Shown in pieces: positions 50,971 through 59,826 of a stretch of DNA of 64,000 nt; position 1 is the first letter of the stretch; every line of letters starts with the position of its first letter. Location: NCBI RefSeq assembly GCF_009650765.1, contig NZ_CP045740.1:5184001-5248000 (forward strand). The letters run 5' to 3'. This DNA is from Streptomyces sp. SUK 48. Lineage in GTDB: Bacteria > Actinomycetota > Actinomycetes > Streptomycetales > Streptomycetaceae. A program made the position numbers and the translations under genes. The notes below the pieces were generated by a model that did not search any database, had not been told where the DNA came from, and worked only from the letters and a program-made list of their open reading frames with translations.

Positions 50971-51840
50971 ATGGGCAGGTCCAGGAACCCGCGGCGCGCA
51001 GCGGCCGCCACCGCCGCCGTGGAGGAAGCCGTCGACGGCGGCCTCGCGCGGCTCGTCCCCGATCCCGACCGCGGCCGGGCCTGGACGCTGCTGATCGACG
51101 GGGCGCCCCAGTCGCACGTCGACCTGGACGACCCCGCGTATCTCTCCTTCGAGTACCAGCGCCGCATCGGCCATGTCATCGACCTCGCCGCCCCGCCCGG
51201 CAAGCCCGTGCACGCCGTCCACCTGGGCGGCGGCGCCCTCACCCTCGCCCGGTACGTCGCCGCCACCCGGCCCCGGTCCACCCAGCAGGTGGTGGAGCGG
51301 GACGCGCGCCTCGTGCAACTGGTGCGGCGGGAGCTGCCCCTGGACCCGAACGCCCGGATCAGGGTGCGGTCGGCGGACGCGCGCGCGGGACTCGGCAAGG
51401 TGCCCGACGGCTGGGCCGATCTGATCGTCGCCGACGTCTTCAGCGGCGCCCGCACCCCGGCCCACCTCACCTCCACCGAGTTCCTGGACGAGGTGCGCCG
51501 CGCCCTGAAACCGTCCGGGATCTACGCCGCCAACCTCGCCGACGGCCCGCCGCTCGCCCATCTGCGCGGCCAGATCGCCACCGCGGCCGCCCGGTTCGCC
51601 GAACTCGCGCTGATCGCCGACGCGGCCCTGCTGCGCGGCAAGCGCTTCGGCAACGCGATCCTGGTCGCCTCCGATCTGCCGCTGCCGCTGCCCGAACTCA
51701 CCCGGCGCGCCGCCTGCGACCCGCACACCGCCCGCGTCGAACACGGCCGTCAGCTCACCGACTTCACCGGCGGCGCGCCGCCGGTGACGGACGCGGCGGC
51801 CGTCGACTCCCCGGCGCCGCCGCCCTCGGTGTTCGACTGA
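50971..51840 (+). CDS. Spermidine synthase-like methyltransferase-fold protein
   Basis: 289 aa from ATG 50971. Spermidine-synthase fold: RAWTLLIDGAPQSHVDLDDPAYLSFEYQRRIGHVIDLAAPPGKPVHAVHLGGGALTLARYVAATRPRSTQQVVERDARLVQLVRRELPLD (glycine-rich SAM loop and acidic strand end), then IRVRSADARAGL and DLIVADVFSGARTPAHLTSTEFLDEVRRALKPSGIYAANLAD. The usual YHDDF-type polyamine motif is replaced, so actual polyamine synthesis is unlikely. The C-terminal 50 residues are Ala/Pro-rich and disordered. Family proteins are common in actinomycetes with no proven role. Confidence 0.88.
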   Translation: MGRSRNPRRAAAATAAVEEAVDGGLARLVPDPDRGRAWTLLIDGAPQSHVDLDDPAYLSFEYQRRIGHVIDLAAPPGKPVHAVHLGGGALTLARYVAATRPRSTQQVVERDARLVQLVRRELPLDPNARIRVRSADARAGLGKVPDGWADLIVADVFSGARTPAHLTSTEFLDEVRRALKPSGIYAANLADGPPLAHLRGQIATAAARFAELALIADAALLRGKRFGNAILVASDLPLPLPELTRRAACDPHTARVEHGRQLTDFTGGAPPVTDAAAVDSPAPPPSVFD

Positions 51841-51891
51841 GCCCGGCCGACCACTGCCCCGGGCCGGTCCTGCGGACAGCGGCCGTCCGCC

Positions 51892-52425
51892 TCAGTACGT
51901 GCCGATCTCCACGTGCGGCGGCCCGTCGTGCCAGGTGCAGAACACCGACACCCGGTCCGTGCCCCGGCTGAACTCCACCCGGATCCAGGTCTGCGTCTTC
52001 CACACCTGCATCGACCAGCCGGCCCCCGGCGTCGCCGAGACGAGCGTGGCGTCGGCCGCGCCCAGCTCGAACACCGCGTGGCCGCCGTCGGTGTCGTACG
52101 CCTTGACCTCGCCGGAGGCGGTGGCGGAGGGAGCGGTCGTGGCGGGGGGAGCCGCGGAGCGGTGGACGCTCGCCGTGGGGGAGGGGGACGGCGACGGGGA
52201 CGCGGGGCGCGACCGGGACGGCCGGTGCGGCGCGGCCGGGTCCGGAGCCGTGGCCGACGCCGTCGTCGTCGGGGCGCCCGCTCCCACGACCGGCAGCGCG
52301 CGCGGCGGGTCGTACGCCGTTCCCGCCATCACCGTGTGCACGCCCCACCACGACAGCGTGACCGCCGCGCCCGTGGCGAGCAGCCAGGCCAGCACGTGTA
52401 CGAGTCCTCTGCGCATCGCGTCCAT
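51892..52425 (-). CDS. Secreted or membrane-anchored protein with Pro/Ser-rich linker, unknown function
   Basis: 177 aa from ATG 52425 (ATG 52416 is an alternative). Membrane segment GLVHVLAWLLATGAAVTLSWWGVHTVM, then a long Ser/Pro/Thr linker (PSPSPTASVHRSAAPP) and a compact strand-rich C-terminal domain of about 60 residues: AYDTDGGHAVFELGAADATLVSATPGAGWSMQVWKTQTWIRVEFSRGTDRVSVFCTWHDGPPHVEIGTY. It is divergent from the response-regulator gene. It may be a surface accessory of the two-component system, which is only inferred. Confidence 0.75.
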   Translation of the reverse strand: MDAMRRGLVHVLAWLLATGAAVTLSWWGVHTVMAGTAYDPPRALPVVGAGAPTTTASATAPDPAAPHRPSRSRPASPSPSPSPTASVHRSAAPPATTAPSATASGEVKAYDTDGGHAVFELGAADATLVSATPGAGWSMQVWKTQTWIRVEFSRGTDRVSVFCTWHDGPPHVEIGTY

Positions 52426-52473
52426 CCTGCCCCACCGGTCGCACCCGGCCGGCACCGGTCGTGCACAGGGGAG

Positions 52474-52500
52474 TTGTCCACAGCCGGGGAGTTGTCCACA
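52474..52500. promoter_or_regulatory. Two tandem DnaA-box sequences
   Basis: TTGTCCACA occurs at 52474-52482 and 52492-52500, each within GGGGAGTTGTCCACAG, giving an 18-bp repeat. This is the preferred DnaA box of Streptomyces. The sites lie 42-68 bp before the response-regulator start. They may be DnaA control sites or general repeats. Confidence 0.7.
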
Positions 52501-52541
52501 GGCCCGCACCGGGTTCCCGCGCATGGCGTACGGTGCGGCGC

Positions 52542-53249
52542 ATGGCAAGTCTGCTCGTGGTCGAGGACGACCAGTTCGTACGCTCGGCGCTGATCCGGCA
52601 GCTGACCGACGCCTCGCACACCGTGCGCTCCGTCGGTACGGCGCTGGAGGCGCTGCGCGAGGTCGCCCATCACCGTTTCGACGTGGTCGTCCTGGACCTC
52701 GGCCTGCCGGACCTGGACGGCTCCGAGGCCCTGAAGATGCTGCGCGGCATCACCGACGTGCCGGTCATCATCGCCACCGCCCGGGACGACGAGGCGGAGA
52801 TAGTACGGCTGCTGAACGCGGGGGCGGACGACTACCTGACCAAGCCGTTCTCCGTCGGCCACCTCTGCGCCCGGATCGCGGCGGTGCTGCGCCGGGCCCG
52901 CGCCACCGGCGGCGAGGTCCCGCCCTCCACCGTGCTGCGCGTCGGCGGCCTGACCGTGGACCCGCTGCGCCGCCAGGCCGAGCTGGACGGCACCCGGCTC
53001 GACCTCACCCGCCGCGAGTTCGACCTGCTCGCCTTCCTCGCCGGCCGCCCCGGCGTCGTCGTCCCCCGCAGGGAACTGCTCGCCGAGGTCTGGCAGCAGT
53101 CGTACGGTGACGACCAGACCATCGACGTCCATCTGTCCTGGCTGCGCCGGAAACTGGGGGAGACGGCGGCCCGGCCGCGCTATCTGCACACGCTGCGGGG
53201 CGTCGGCGTGAAGCTGGAACCCCCGGCGGACCCGGAGCCGGCGCGATGA
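52542..53249 (+). CDS. OmpR-family response regulator
   Basis: 235 aa from ATG 52542. Receiver domain: LLVVEDDQFVRSALIRQL (acidic pair), phospho-acceptor Asp52 in VVVLDLGLPDLDG, Thr in IIATARDD and Lys in DDYLTKPFSVGHL. The OmpR winged helix at the C-terminus has TLDLTRREFDLLAFLAGRPGVVVPRRELLAEVWQQSYGDDQTIDVHLSWLRRKLGETAARPRYLHTLRGVGVKLE. The stop overlaps the kinase start by ATGA. The pair lies immediately upstream of a chitinase gene. Confidence 0.95.
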   Translation: MASLLVVEDDQFVRSALIRQLTDASHTVRSVGTALEALREVAHHRFDVVVLDLGLPDLDGSEALKMLRGITDVPVIIATARDDEAEIVRLLNAGADDYLTKPFSVGHLCARIAAVLRRARATGGEVPPSTVLRVGGLTVDPLRRQAELDGTRLDLTRREFDLLAFLAGRPGVVVPRRELLAEVWQQSYGDDQTIDVHLSWLRRKLGETAARPRYLHTLRGVGVKLEPPADPEPAR

Positions 53250-54649
53250 GGTGGGCCCTGGTCAAGGTCTGCCTCGCGGTCACCACCATGGTCGTCGTCG
53301 CCTTCGCGGTGCCGCTCGGCCTGGTGGTCCGGGAGATGGCCCGCGACCGCGCCTTCGCGGGCGCCGAGCGGGAGGCCGCCGCCGTGGCGCCCGCGCTGTC
53401 CATCACCACCGACCGGGACGAACTGGAGCGGGTGGTGGCCGCGGCGGGCGCCGACTCCGGGATGGCCGTCCACCTGCCCGCCGAGAGCGCCCGCGGCGCC
53501 CTCGACATCGGCACCTCCCGCGCCACCGGCCACGACATCCGGGCGGTACGAAGGCTCGGCCGGGCCTCCACCACCACCGTCACCGGCGGCTTCACCCTGT
53601 TGCAGCCGGTGGCCCTCGGCTCCGGCGCGATCGCCGTGGTCGAGGTGTACGTCCCGGAGGCCGAGGTGACCAACGGCGTCGGCACCGCCTGGGCGGTGCT
53701 GGCCGGTGTGGGCCTCGCGCTGATCGTCGGCTCGGTCGCCGTCGCCGACCGGCTCGGGGTGCGCATGGTGCGGCCCGCACGCCGGCTGGTCGAGGGCGCG
53801 CGGGAACTGGGCGAGGGCGAACTGGACGCCCGGGTGCCGGAGGAGGGCCCGACCGAACTGCGGCTCGCGGCGGTCGCGTTCAACTCCATGGCCGACCAGG
53901 TCGTCCGGCTCCTCGCGGGCGAGCGGGAGCTGGCCGCCGACCTCTCGCACCGGCTGCGCACCCCGCTGACCGTCCTGCGGCTGAACGCGGCCTCGCTGGG
54001 CGCCGGACCGGCCGCCGAGCAGACCCGCGCCGCCGTCGCCCAGCTGGAGCGCGAGGTGGACACCATCATCCGCACCGCGCGCGAGGCCAAGCCCCAGACG
54101 GCCGCGCCCGGTGCCGGCGCCGGGTGCGACGCGGCCGAAGTGGTGGGCCGGCGGATGGAGTTCTGGTCCGCGCTCGCCGAGGACGAGGGACGCACCTGGC
54201 GGGTGGCCGGGGTGGACCGCCCGGTGTGGATACCCGTGGCCCGCGCCGACCTGGCCGCCGCCCTCGACGCCCTGCTCGGCAATGTCTTCCGGCACACCCC
54301 GGAGGGCACCGCCTTCGCGGTGGACGTGCACCAGGGCGAGGACGCGGTGATCGTGCTGGTCTCCGACGCGGGCCCCGGCATCCCCGACCCCGAGGCGGCG
54401 CTGGCCCGCGGCCGGGGTTCGGGGGCCGCGGGCTCCACCGGGCTCGGTCTCGACATCGTGCGCCGGCTCGCCGAGTCCACCGGGGGCGACGTCCGCGTCG
54501 GCGCCTCGGTGCTGGGCGGCAGCGAGATACGCATCCGCTTCCAGCGGGACGCGCGGGGGCCGCAGCGCCGAGGTCACCGGGGTGCCGTGCGACGGCGCGG
54601 GGCCCGCCGGCCGGCCTCGATCTTTAACCGGCCCCGATCCCTTCCTTAA
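53246..54649 (+). CDS. Sensor histidine kinase (HK1 type)
   Basis: 467 aa from ATG 53246. Membrane helices ALVKVCLAVTTMVVVAFAVPLGLVVR and AWAVLAGVGLALIVGSVAVADRL flank a sensor domain of about 120 aa. A HAMP-like segment (RPARRLVEGARELGEGELDARVPEEGPTE) precedes the H-box DLSHRLRTPLTVLRLN with His near residue 235. The ATPase lobe has LDALLGNVFRHTPEGT (N-box), DAGPGIPDP (G1) and GSTGLGLDIVRRLAEST (G2). The C-terminus is basic and low complexity and could include a small frame error. Partner of the preceding regulator; stimulus unknown, though the nearby chitinase hints at chitin or cell-wall cues. Confidence 0.92.
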   Translation: MRWALVKVCLAVTTMVVVAFAVPLGLVVREMARDRAFAGAEREAAAVAPALSITTDRDELERVVAAAGADSGMAVHLPAESARGALDIGTSRATGHDIRAVRRLGRASTTTVTGGFTLLQPVALGSGAIAVVEVYVPEAEVTNGVGTAWAVLAGVGLALIVGSVAVADRLGVRMVRPARRLVEGARELGEGELDARVPEEGPTELRLAAVAFNSMADQVVRLLAGERELAADLSHRLRTPLTVLRLNAASLGAGPAAEQTRAAVAQLEREVDTIIRTAREAKPQTAAPGAGAGCDAAEVVGRRMEFWSALAEDEGRTWRVAGVDRPVWIPVARADLAAALDALLGNVFRHTPEGTAFAVDVHQGEDAVIVLVSDAGPGIPDPEAALARGRGSGAAGSTGLGLDIVRRLAESTGGDVRVGASVLGGSEIRIRFQRDARGPQRRGHRGAVRRRGARRPASIFNRPRSLP

Positions 54650-54753
54650 GCGAAGCCTAAGGACTGCAACGGCCGTCCGCATCAAGCGGTTTGCCCGATT
54701 CCGGCTCGCTAGCGTGCTGCCGCACCACACCCCCGTGACGAACGAAGGCAGGC

Positions 54754-56202
54754 ATGCGCATGAGCACCCACCGGCGCAGGATCAGTGGCAGGAACAAGGC
54801 GATAGGCGGCATCGTCGCCGCGGCCGTGGTCGGCGGCGGCGCGCTCCTGTTCACGGGCACGGCGAACGCGGCGGGGGTGAACGCCGCGTACACCAGGACC
54901 AGCGACTGGTCCACCGGCTACACCGGCCAGTACGTCGTCACCAACAACAGCACCCAGCAGGAGAAGACCTGGACCCTGGAGTTCGATCTGCCGGCCGGGG
55001 CGAAGCTGTCCTCGCTGTGGAACGGCGCGTCGAGCGTCAGCGGGAGCCATGTCACGGTCCGCCCCGCCGGCTGGGACACCGCGGGGCTCGCCCCCGGCAA
55101 GTCGGTGACCGTCGGCTTCGTGGTCGAGGGCGGCGGCGCCCCGACGGGCTGTCGTATCGACAACAGCTCCTGCTCCACCGACGACGGACCGGCCCCCGAG
55201 CCGAGCGGCCGCCCCACCGGGACCGGGACCCCCACCCCGACCCCGACGCCCACCAGGACGGCCACCCCCACCCCGACGCCGACCACGAGCACCGGCTCCG
55301 GCACCACCGCGTCCGCCGGGTTCGCGCCCTATGTGGACACCTCCCTCTACCCGGCCTTCGACCTGCTCGGCGCCGCCGACGCCACCGGGGTGAAGAACTA
55401 CAACCTGGCCTTCATCACCGACGGCGGCGGCTGCACCCCCAAGTGGGGCGGCGTCACCGAGGTGACCAGCGACGCGGTGGCCGCGCAGATCGGCGCCCTG
55501 CGCGCCAAGGGCGGTGACGTCCGGGTCTCCTTCGGCGGCGCCTCCGGCTCCGAGCTGGCCACCACCTGCTCCTCCGCCGACGCGCTCGCGGCGGCGTACG
55601 GCAAGGCGATCGACGCGTTCAAGCTGACCAAGGTCGACTTCGACGTGGAGGGCGGCGCGCTGCCGAACACGGCCGCCAACACCCGCCGCGCCCAGGCCAT
55701 CGCCAAGCTCCAGGCCCAGCACCCCGGTCTGGACGTCTCCTTCACCCTCCCGGTGATGCCCGAGGGCCTCACCCAGGACGGCGTCAACCTGCTGTCCAAC
55801 GCCAAGGCCAACGGGGTGAAGACCGGCCTGGTCAACATCATGGCGATGGACTACGGCTCCTCGTACAACGGCGACATGGGCGGCTACGCCGAGCAGGCGG
55901 CCACCGCCACCCAGGCCCAGGTCAAGAGCGTGCTCGGGCTCTCCGACGCGGCCGCCTGGAAGACCGTCGCCGTCACCCCGATGATCGGGGTCAACGACGT
56001 CTCCGCCGAGACCTTCACGGTCTCCGACGCCACCCAGCTGGCGGGCTTCGCCGCGGCCAAGGGCCTGGGCGGCCTGTCCATGTGGTCCGGCGCCCGCGAC
56101 CAGCAGTGCCCCGGCGGCCCCAAGCCCTACGCCGACCCGACGTGCAGCTCCGTCGCCCAGGACAAGTGGGCGTTCTCGAAGGCGTTCGCCGCCTTCAAGT
56201 GA
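54754..56202 (+). CDS. Secreted chitinase, CBM2 plus GH18
   Basis: 482 aa from ATG 54754 (or ATG 54760). Signal peptide: RISGRNKAIGGIVAAAVVGGGALLFTGTANA. A CBM2-like binding module lies at residues about 40-135 (VNAAYTRTSDWSTGYTGQYVVTNNSTQQEKTWTLEFDLP). A TPTPTPT-rich linker leads to the GH18 barrel with the catalytic motif KVDFDVEGG (D-x-D-x-E, catalytic Glu) and NIMAMDYGSSYNGDMGGYAEQA, plus late MIGVNDVSAETFTVSDA. It hydrolyses chitin. The two-component system ends 104 bp upstream. No dre box is visible before it. Confidence 0.94.
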   Translation: MRMSTHRRRISGRNKAIGGIVAAAVVGGGALLFTGTANAAGVNAAYTRTSDWSTGYTGQYVVTNNSTQQEKTWTLEFDLPAGAKLSSLWNGASSVSGSHVTVRPAGWDTAGLAPGKSVTVGFVVEGGGAPTGCRIDNSSCSTDDGPAPEPSGRPTGTGTPTPTPTPTRTATPTPTPTTSTGSGTTASAGFAPYVDTSLYPAFDLLGAADATGVKNYNLAFITDGGGCTPKWGGVTEVTSDAVAAQIGALRAKGGDVRVSFGGASGSELATTCSSADALAAAYGKAIDAFKLTKVDFDVEGGALPNTAANTRRAQAIAKLQAQHPGLDVSFTLPVMPEGLTQDGVNLLSNAKANGVKTGLVNIMAMDYGSSYNGDMGGYAEQAATATQAQVKSVLGLSDAAAWKTVAVTPMIGVNDVSAETFTVSDATQLAGFAAAKGLGGLSMWSGARDQQCPGGPKPYADPTCSSVAQDKWAFSKAFAAFK

Positions 56203-56219
56203 GGCATGGGCACGTGTCA

Positions 56220-56247
56220 GGGGCGCGGCAGCGAGACGCCGCGCCCC
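56220..56247. terminator. Hairpin between chitinase and bglC (convergent)
   Basis: GGGGCGCGGC (56220-56229) pairs perfectly with GCCGCGCCCC (56238-56247) around 8 nt. It starts 17 bp after the chitinase stop and can serve both convergent genes. Confidence 0.88.
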
Positions 56248-56310
56248 CTCTGCGTGCCGCGCCCCCTGTTTATACGGTCGGCTTCGCAGGGCCGGCCTCG
56301 TACGGTCGGC

Positions 56311-57738
56311 TCACGCCGCGTCGACCGGCGGCAGCTCGCCCGTCCGCGCCGCCCTGCCGTACCAGTGGGCGCTCGACTTCGGGGTGCGCTCCAGGGTCGC
56401 GTAGTCGACGTACACCGCGCCGAACCGCTTGCTGTAGCCGTACGCCCACTCGAAGTTGTCCATCAGGGACCACAGGTAGTAGCCGCGCACATCGGCCCCG
56501 TCCGCGATGGCGCGCTCGACCTCGGCGAGGTGGGCGCGCAGATAGGCGATGCGCTCGGGGTCGTGCACCCGGCCCTCGGCGTCCGGCTTGTCGTCGTAGG
56601 CCGCGCCGTTCTCCGTGATGTACAGGCGCAGCCCCGGGGCCTCGCGGGAGTAGCGCATGATCAGCTCGTGCAGGCCGCTCGGGTCGATGGTCCAGCCCAT
56701 CTCGGTGCGCTCGCCCGGCGTCTGGTGGAACAGAACGTCGTCGGCGCCCGGCCAGGGGGAGTGCTCGCTGGCGCCGTGGCCGTCCGCGCGCGGGCCCGCG
56801 CTCTTGCCGGGGGCGGCCGAGACCAGCGCGGGCGTGTAGTAGTTCAGGCCCAGCGCGTCCAGCGGCGCCTTGGCCGCGGCCAGGTCGCCGTCCCGCACGA
56901 ACGACCAGTCGGTGACCGAGGCGGTGTCCGCCAGCAGCGTGGCGGGGTACGCCCCGTGCAGCATCGGACCGTGGAAGACGCCGTTGGCCAGGTCGTCGAT
57001 GCGCCGCACCGCCGCGAGGTCGGCCGGGTCCTGGGAGAGCGGCCGTACCACCGAGGAGTTGAGGCTGACCGCGATCTGGTCGCGGGCGGGCAGCACCGAG
57101 CGCAGCGCGGAGACGGCGAGGCCATGGCCGAGGTTGAGATGGTGCGCGGCGCGCAGCGAGGCCACCGGGTCGGTGCGCCCGGGGGCGTGCACCCCGGAGC
57201 CGTAGCCCAGGAAGGCGCTGCACCAGGGCTCGTTGAGGGTGATCCAGTGCTCCACCCGGTCGCCCAGCGCGTCCCCGACGAGCTGCGCGTACTCCGCGAA
57301 CCGCAGCGCGGTCTCCCGCTCCGGCCAGCCGCCCGCGTCCTCCAGCTCCTGCGGCAGGTCCCAGTGGTAGAGGGTGACGGCGGGCTGGATGCCGTGCTCC
57401 AGCAGGTCGTCCACGAGACGGCGGTAGAAGTCCAGGCCCACCTGGACCGCGGGACCCCGGCCGGTCGGCTGCACCCGGGACCAGGAGACGGAGAAGCGGT
57501 AGGCGTTCAGGCCGAGGTCGGCCATGAGCGCGACGTCCTCGCGGTAACGGTGGTAGTGGTCGACGGCGATGTCACCGTGGTCACCGCCCGCCGTTCTGCC
57601 CGGGGTGTGGCTGAACGTGTCCCAGATCGAGGGGGTGCGGCCGCCCTCCCGCACCGCGCCCTCGATCTGGTACGCCGAGGTCGCACAGCCCCAGAGGAAG
57701 CCGGTCGGGAAGGTGACGGGGGTGAGGGGTTCAGGCAT
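56311..57738 (-). CDS. bglC: Beta-glucosidase (GH1), cellobiose-hydrolysing
   Basis: 475 aa from ATG 57738. GH1 signatures: [34 protein letters not shown], acid/base Glu170 in WITLNEPW and nucleophile Glu376 in [39 protein letters not shown] closes the barrel. It cleaves cellobiose taken up by CebEFG to glucose. In Streptomyces the ceb operon and bglC are repressed by CebR; here a CebR box (57738-57751) overlaps the start codon. It is the last gene of the minus-strand cebEFG-bglC series. Confidence 0.96.
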   Translation of the reverse strand: MPEPLTPVTFPTGFLWGCATSAYQIEGAVREGGRTPSIWDTFSHTPGRTAGGDHGDIAVDHYHRYREDVALMADLGLNAYRFSVSWSRVQPTGRGPAVQVGLDFYRRLVDDLLEHGIQPAVTLYHWDLPQELEDAGGWPERETALRFAEYAQLVGDALGDRVEHWITLNEPWCSAFLGYGSGVHAPGRTDPVASLRAAHHLNLGHGLAVSALRSVLPARDQIAVSLNSSVVRPLSQDPADLAAVRRIDDLANGVFHGPMLHGAYPATLLADTASVTDWSFVRDGDLAAAKAPLDALGLNYYTPALVSAAPGKSAGPRADGHGASEHSPWPGADDVLFHQTPGERTEMGWTIDPSGLHELIMRYSREAPGLRLYITENGAAYDDKPDAEGRVHDPERIAYLRAHLAEVERAIADGADVRGYYLWSLMDNFEWAYGYSKRFGAVYVDYATLERTPKSSAHWYGRAARTGELPPVDAA

Positions 57739-57751
57739 GGAAGCGCTCCCA
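57738..57751. promoter_or_regulatory. CebR box at the bglC start
   Basis: TGGAAGCGCTCCCA matches the TGGGAGCGCTCCCA CebR site at 13 of 14 positions. It begins at the A of the bglC start codon, so bound CebR would block initiation there. Confidence 0.9.
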
Positions 57752-57861
57752 GATGAGTTGGAGGGACCGGAGGTGGGGTGCGGGCCGTGCGGGGCGGGCC
57801 GCGGGGCCGGCGGGACGGCGCCCGGCGCGGACCGGGCGGCCCCGCGCGGCGGGCGGACGAG

Positions 57862-57888
57862 GGGGCCGGGCGGCGCCGGCCCGGCCCC
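57862..57888. terminator. GC hairpin between cebG and bglC
   Basis: GGGGCCGG (57862-57869) pairs with CCGGCCCC (57881-57888); the intervening GC-rich sequence can pair further. In the 175-bp gap between cebG and bglC it may attenuate readthrough. Confidence 0.55.
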
Positions 57889-57913
57889 GTGCGGGGTGAC
57901 CGGCGCACCGGGC

Positions 57914-58807
57914 TCAACCCTTGATCGCGCCCTGCATGATGCCGCCCACGATCTGCTTGCCGAAGAGCAGGAAGGCGATCAGCAGCGGCAGGGTGCCGAG
58001 CAGCGCGCCCGCCATGATCACCGACTGGTCCGGGACATAGCCGGTGCCCAGCGAGTTCAGGGCCACCTGCACGGTCGGGTTCTGCTGGTTCAGGGCGATG
58101 ATCGGCCACAGGAAGTCGTTCCAGGCGAACACGAAGGTCAGCAGGCCGAGCACCGCCATCGCGGGCCGCGCGGCCGGGAAGACCACGTGCCAGACGATGC
58201 GCAGACTGCTCGCCCCGTCCACCCGGGCCGCCTCCACCAGCTCCGAGGGCAGCGCCTGCACCAGGTACTGCCGCATGAAGAAGGTGCCGAAGGCGGTCAC
58301 CAGGCTCGGCAGGATCACCGTCTGGAGCTGGTTCGACCAGCCGAGGTGCGCCATCCACAGATACAGCGGTACGACGGCCAGCTGCGGCGGGATCATCATG
58401 GTGCCGATGGTCAGCAGCAACAGCAGCCCGGAGAAGCGGAACCGGAGCTTGGCGAAGGCGAACCCGGCCAGGGTCGCGAACAGCACCGTGCTGACCGTGA
58501 TGGTGCCCGCCACCAGCACCGAGTTGAGCATCGCGGTGCCGAGCCCGGCCTGGTCCCAGGCCGCCTGGAGATTGCTGAACAGATTGCCGCCGAACCACAG
58601 CGGCGGCGGGGTCTGCGCGAGCCGCCGGTCGGTGCGGGAGGCCGCGACCGCCGTCCACACCAGCGGGGCGAGCGAGACGAGTGCGAACACGGTCAGCACG
58701 ACGTACGTCACCGGGCCCGCGTGCATCTGCTTGCCCGCGCCCATCACCCGGCGCCGGGCGCGCGTGGCCGGCGCCTTCGGCGGCAGCGTCAGTTCACTGG
58801 TGGTCAT
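57914..58807 (-). CDS. cebG: Cellobiose/cellotriose ABC permease
   Basis: 297 aa from ATG 58807, overlapping the cebF stop (ATGA). CUT1 sugar permease of the MalG type: six helices including [30 protein letters not shown] and [32 protein letters not shown]. The EAA loop is [45 protein letters not shown], with the conserved GxxxxxxxP pattern. The C-terminus is [15 protein letters not shown]. The ATPase is not in the operon; in Streptomyces MsiK, encoded elsewhere, powers CebEFG. Confidence 0.93.
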   Translation of the reverse strand: MTTSELTLPPKAPATRARRRVMGAGKQMHAGPVTYVVLTVFALVSLAPLVWTAVAASRTDRRLAQTPPPLWFGGNLFSNLQAAWDQAGLGTAMLNSVLVAGTITVSTVLFATLAGFAFAKLRFRFSGLLLLLTIGTMMIPPQLAVVPLYLWMAHLGWSNQLQTVILPSLVTAFGTFFMRQYLVQALPSELVEAARVDGASSLRIVWHVVFPAARPAMAVLGLLTFVFAWNDFLWPIIALNQQNPTVQVALNSLGTGYVPDQSVIMAGALLGTLPLLIAFLLFGKQIVGGIMQGAIKG

Positions 58808-59826
58808 TGGGATTTCCTCAGCCGTCGGGTGAGCAGCAGATTGACCGCGGCGATGATCAGCAGGATCAGGAACATCGACCAGGCGATCGCGGACGCCTTG
58901 CCGAGGTTGCCGACGATCCAGCCCTGGTCGTACATGTACAGACCGAGCGTCTGGTACTGGTGCTCGGAGCCGCCCTTGGACCCGCTGACCCCGCCGAACA
59001 GCAGCGGCTCGCCGAAGAGCTGGGTGGCGCCGATGGTGGAGACCACGACCGTGAACAGGATCGTCGGACGCAGCTGCGGGACGGTGACATGGCGGAACTG
59101 CTGCCATCGGTTGGCGCCGTCGATCGCCGCCGACTCGTACAGGTCGGCGGGTATCGCCTGCATGGCGGCGAGATAGATCAGCGCGTTGTAACCGGTCCAC
59201 CGCCAGACCACGATGGACGACACCGCGAACTGCGAACCCCAGTCGGATTCACGCCAGTTGACCGGCCCCACCCCGGCGAAGTGCAGCAGCCAGTTGATCA
59301 TGCCGCCGTCCCAGGAGTACAGCAGCGTGAACACCAGGGTCGCCGCGGCCACCGAGGTGGCGTACGGGGTCAGCATCACCACGCGCCACACGGTCGAGCC
59401 GCGCAGCCGGTAGTTCAGCAGATGGGCGAGCCCGAGCGCGGCCAGCAGCTGCGGCACCGTCGAGAGCACCCCGATGGTGAAGGTGTTCTTCAGCGCGTTC
59501 CAGAAGAAGTCCGAGGACAGCAGGTTCCGGTAGTTGTCGAGGCCGGTCCAGGTCTGGTGGTCCAGCGAGGAAAGCTGCACATTGTGCAGTGAGTACCACG
59601 CCGTGTAGAGCAGCGGGACCAGAGTGAAGGCCCCGAACAGGATGAAGAAGGGGGCGACGAACGCGTATGGCGACCCCTTCATGTCCCAGCGGTACAGCCG
59701 GCTGCGCCAGGAGTCGGCCGCGGGGCCGCCCCGGCCGTGAGCGCCCCGGGCCGCGCCCGGCGGGGTGCCGGGCGCGGCCTCGGCGCTCGACGCGGAGTGC
59801 GCGAGAGCCTCGTTGGAGCTGGTCAC
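58804..59826 (-). CDS. cebF: Cellobiose/cellotriose ABC permease
   Basis: 340 aa from GTG 59826, overlapping the cebE stop (GTGA). MalF-type permease: FVAPFFILFGAFTLVPLLYTAWYSLHNVQLSSLDHQTWTGLDNYRNLLSSDFFWNALKNTFTIGV, then the EAA loop YESAAIDGANRWQQFRHVTVPQLRPTILFTVVVSTIGATQLFGEPLLFGG and the last helix FLILLIIAAVNLLLTRRLRK. The N-terminal 45 residues are Ala/Gly-rich and cytoplasmic. Confidence 0.93.
   Translation of the reverse strand: MTSSNEALAHSASSAEAAPGTPPGAARGAHGRGGPAADSWRSRLYRWDMKGSPYAFVAPFFILFGAFTLVPLLYTAWYSLHNVQLSSLDHQTWTGLDNYRNLLSSDFFWNALKNTFTIGVLSTVPQLLAALGLAHLLNYRLRGSTVWRVVMLTPYATSVAAATLVFTLLYSWDGGMINWLLHFAGVGPVNWRESDWGSQFAVSSIVVWRWTGYNALIYLAAMQAIPADLYESAAIDGANRWQQFRHVTVPQLRPTILFTVVVSTIGATQLFGEPLLFGGVSGSKGGSEHQYQTLGLYMYDQGWIVGNLGKASAIAWSMFLILLIIAAVNLLLTRRLRKSQ

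Noticed and set aside
49111..51744. An 877-codon minus frame
   Set aside because: Only its central part is the HTH/TPR gene; the rest reads antisense to the spermidine-synthase-like gene.
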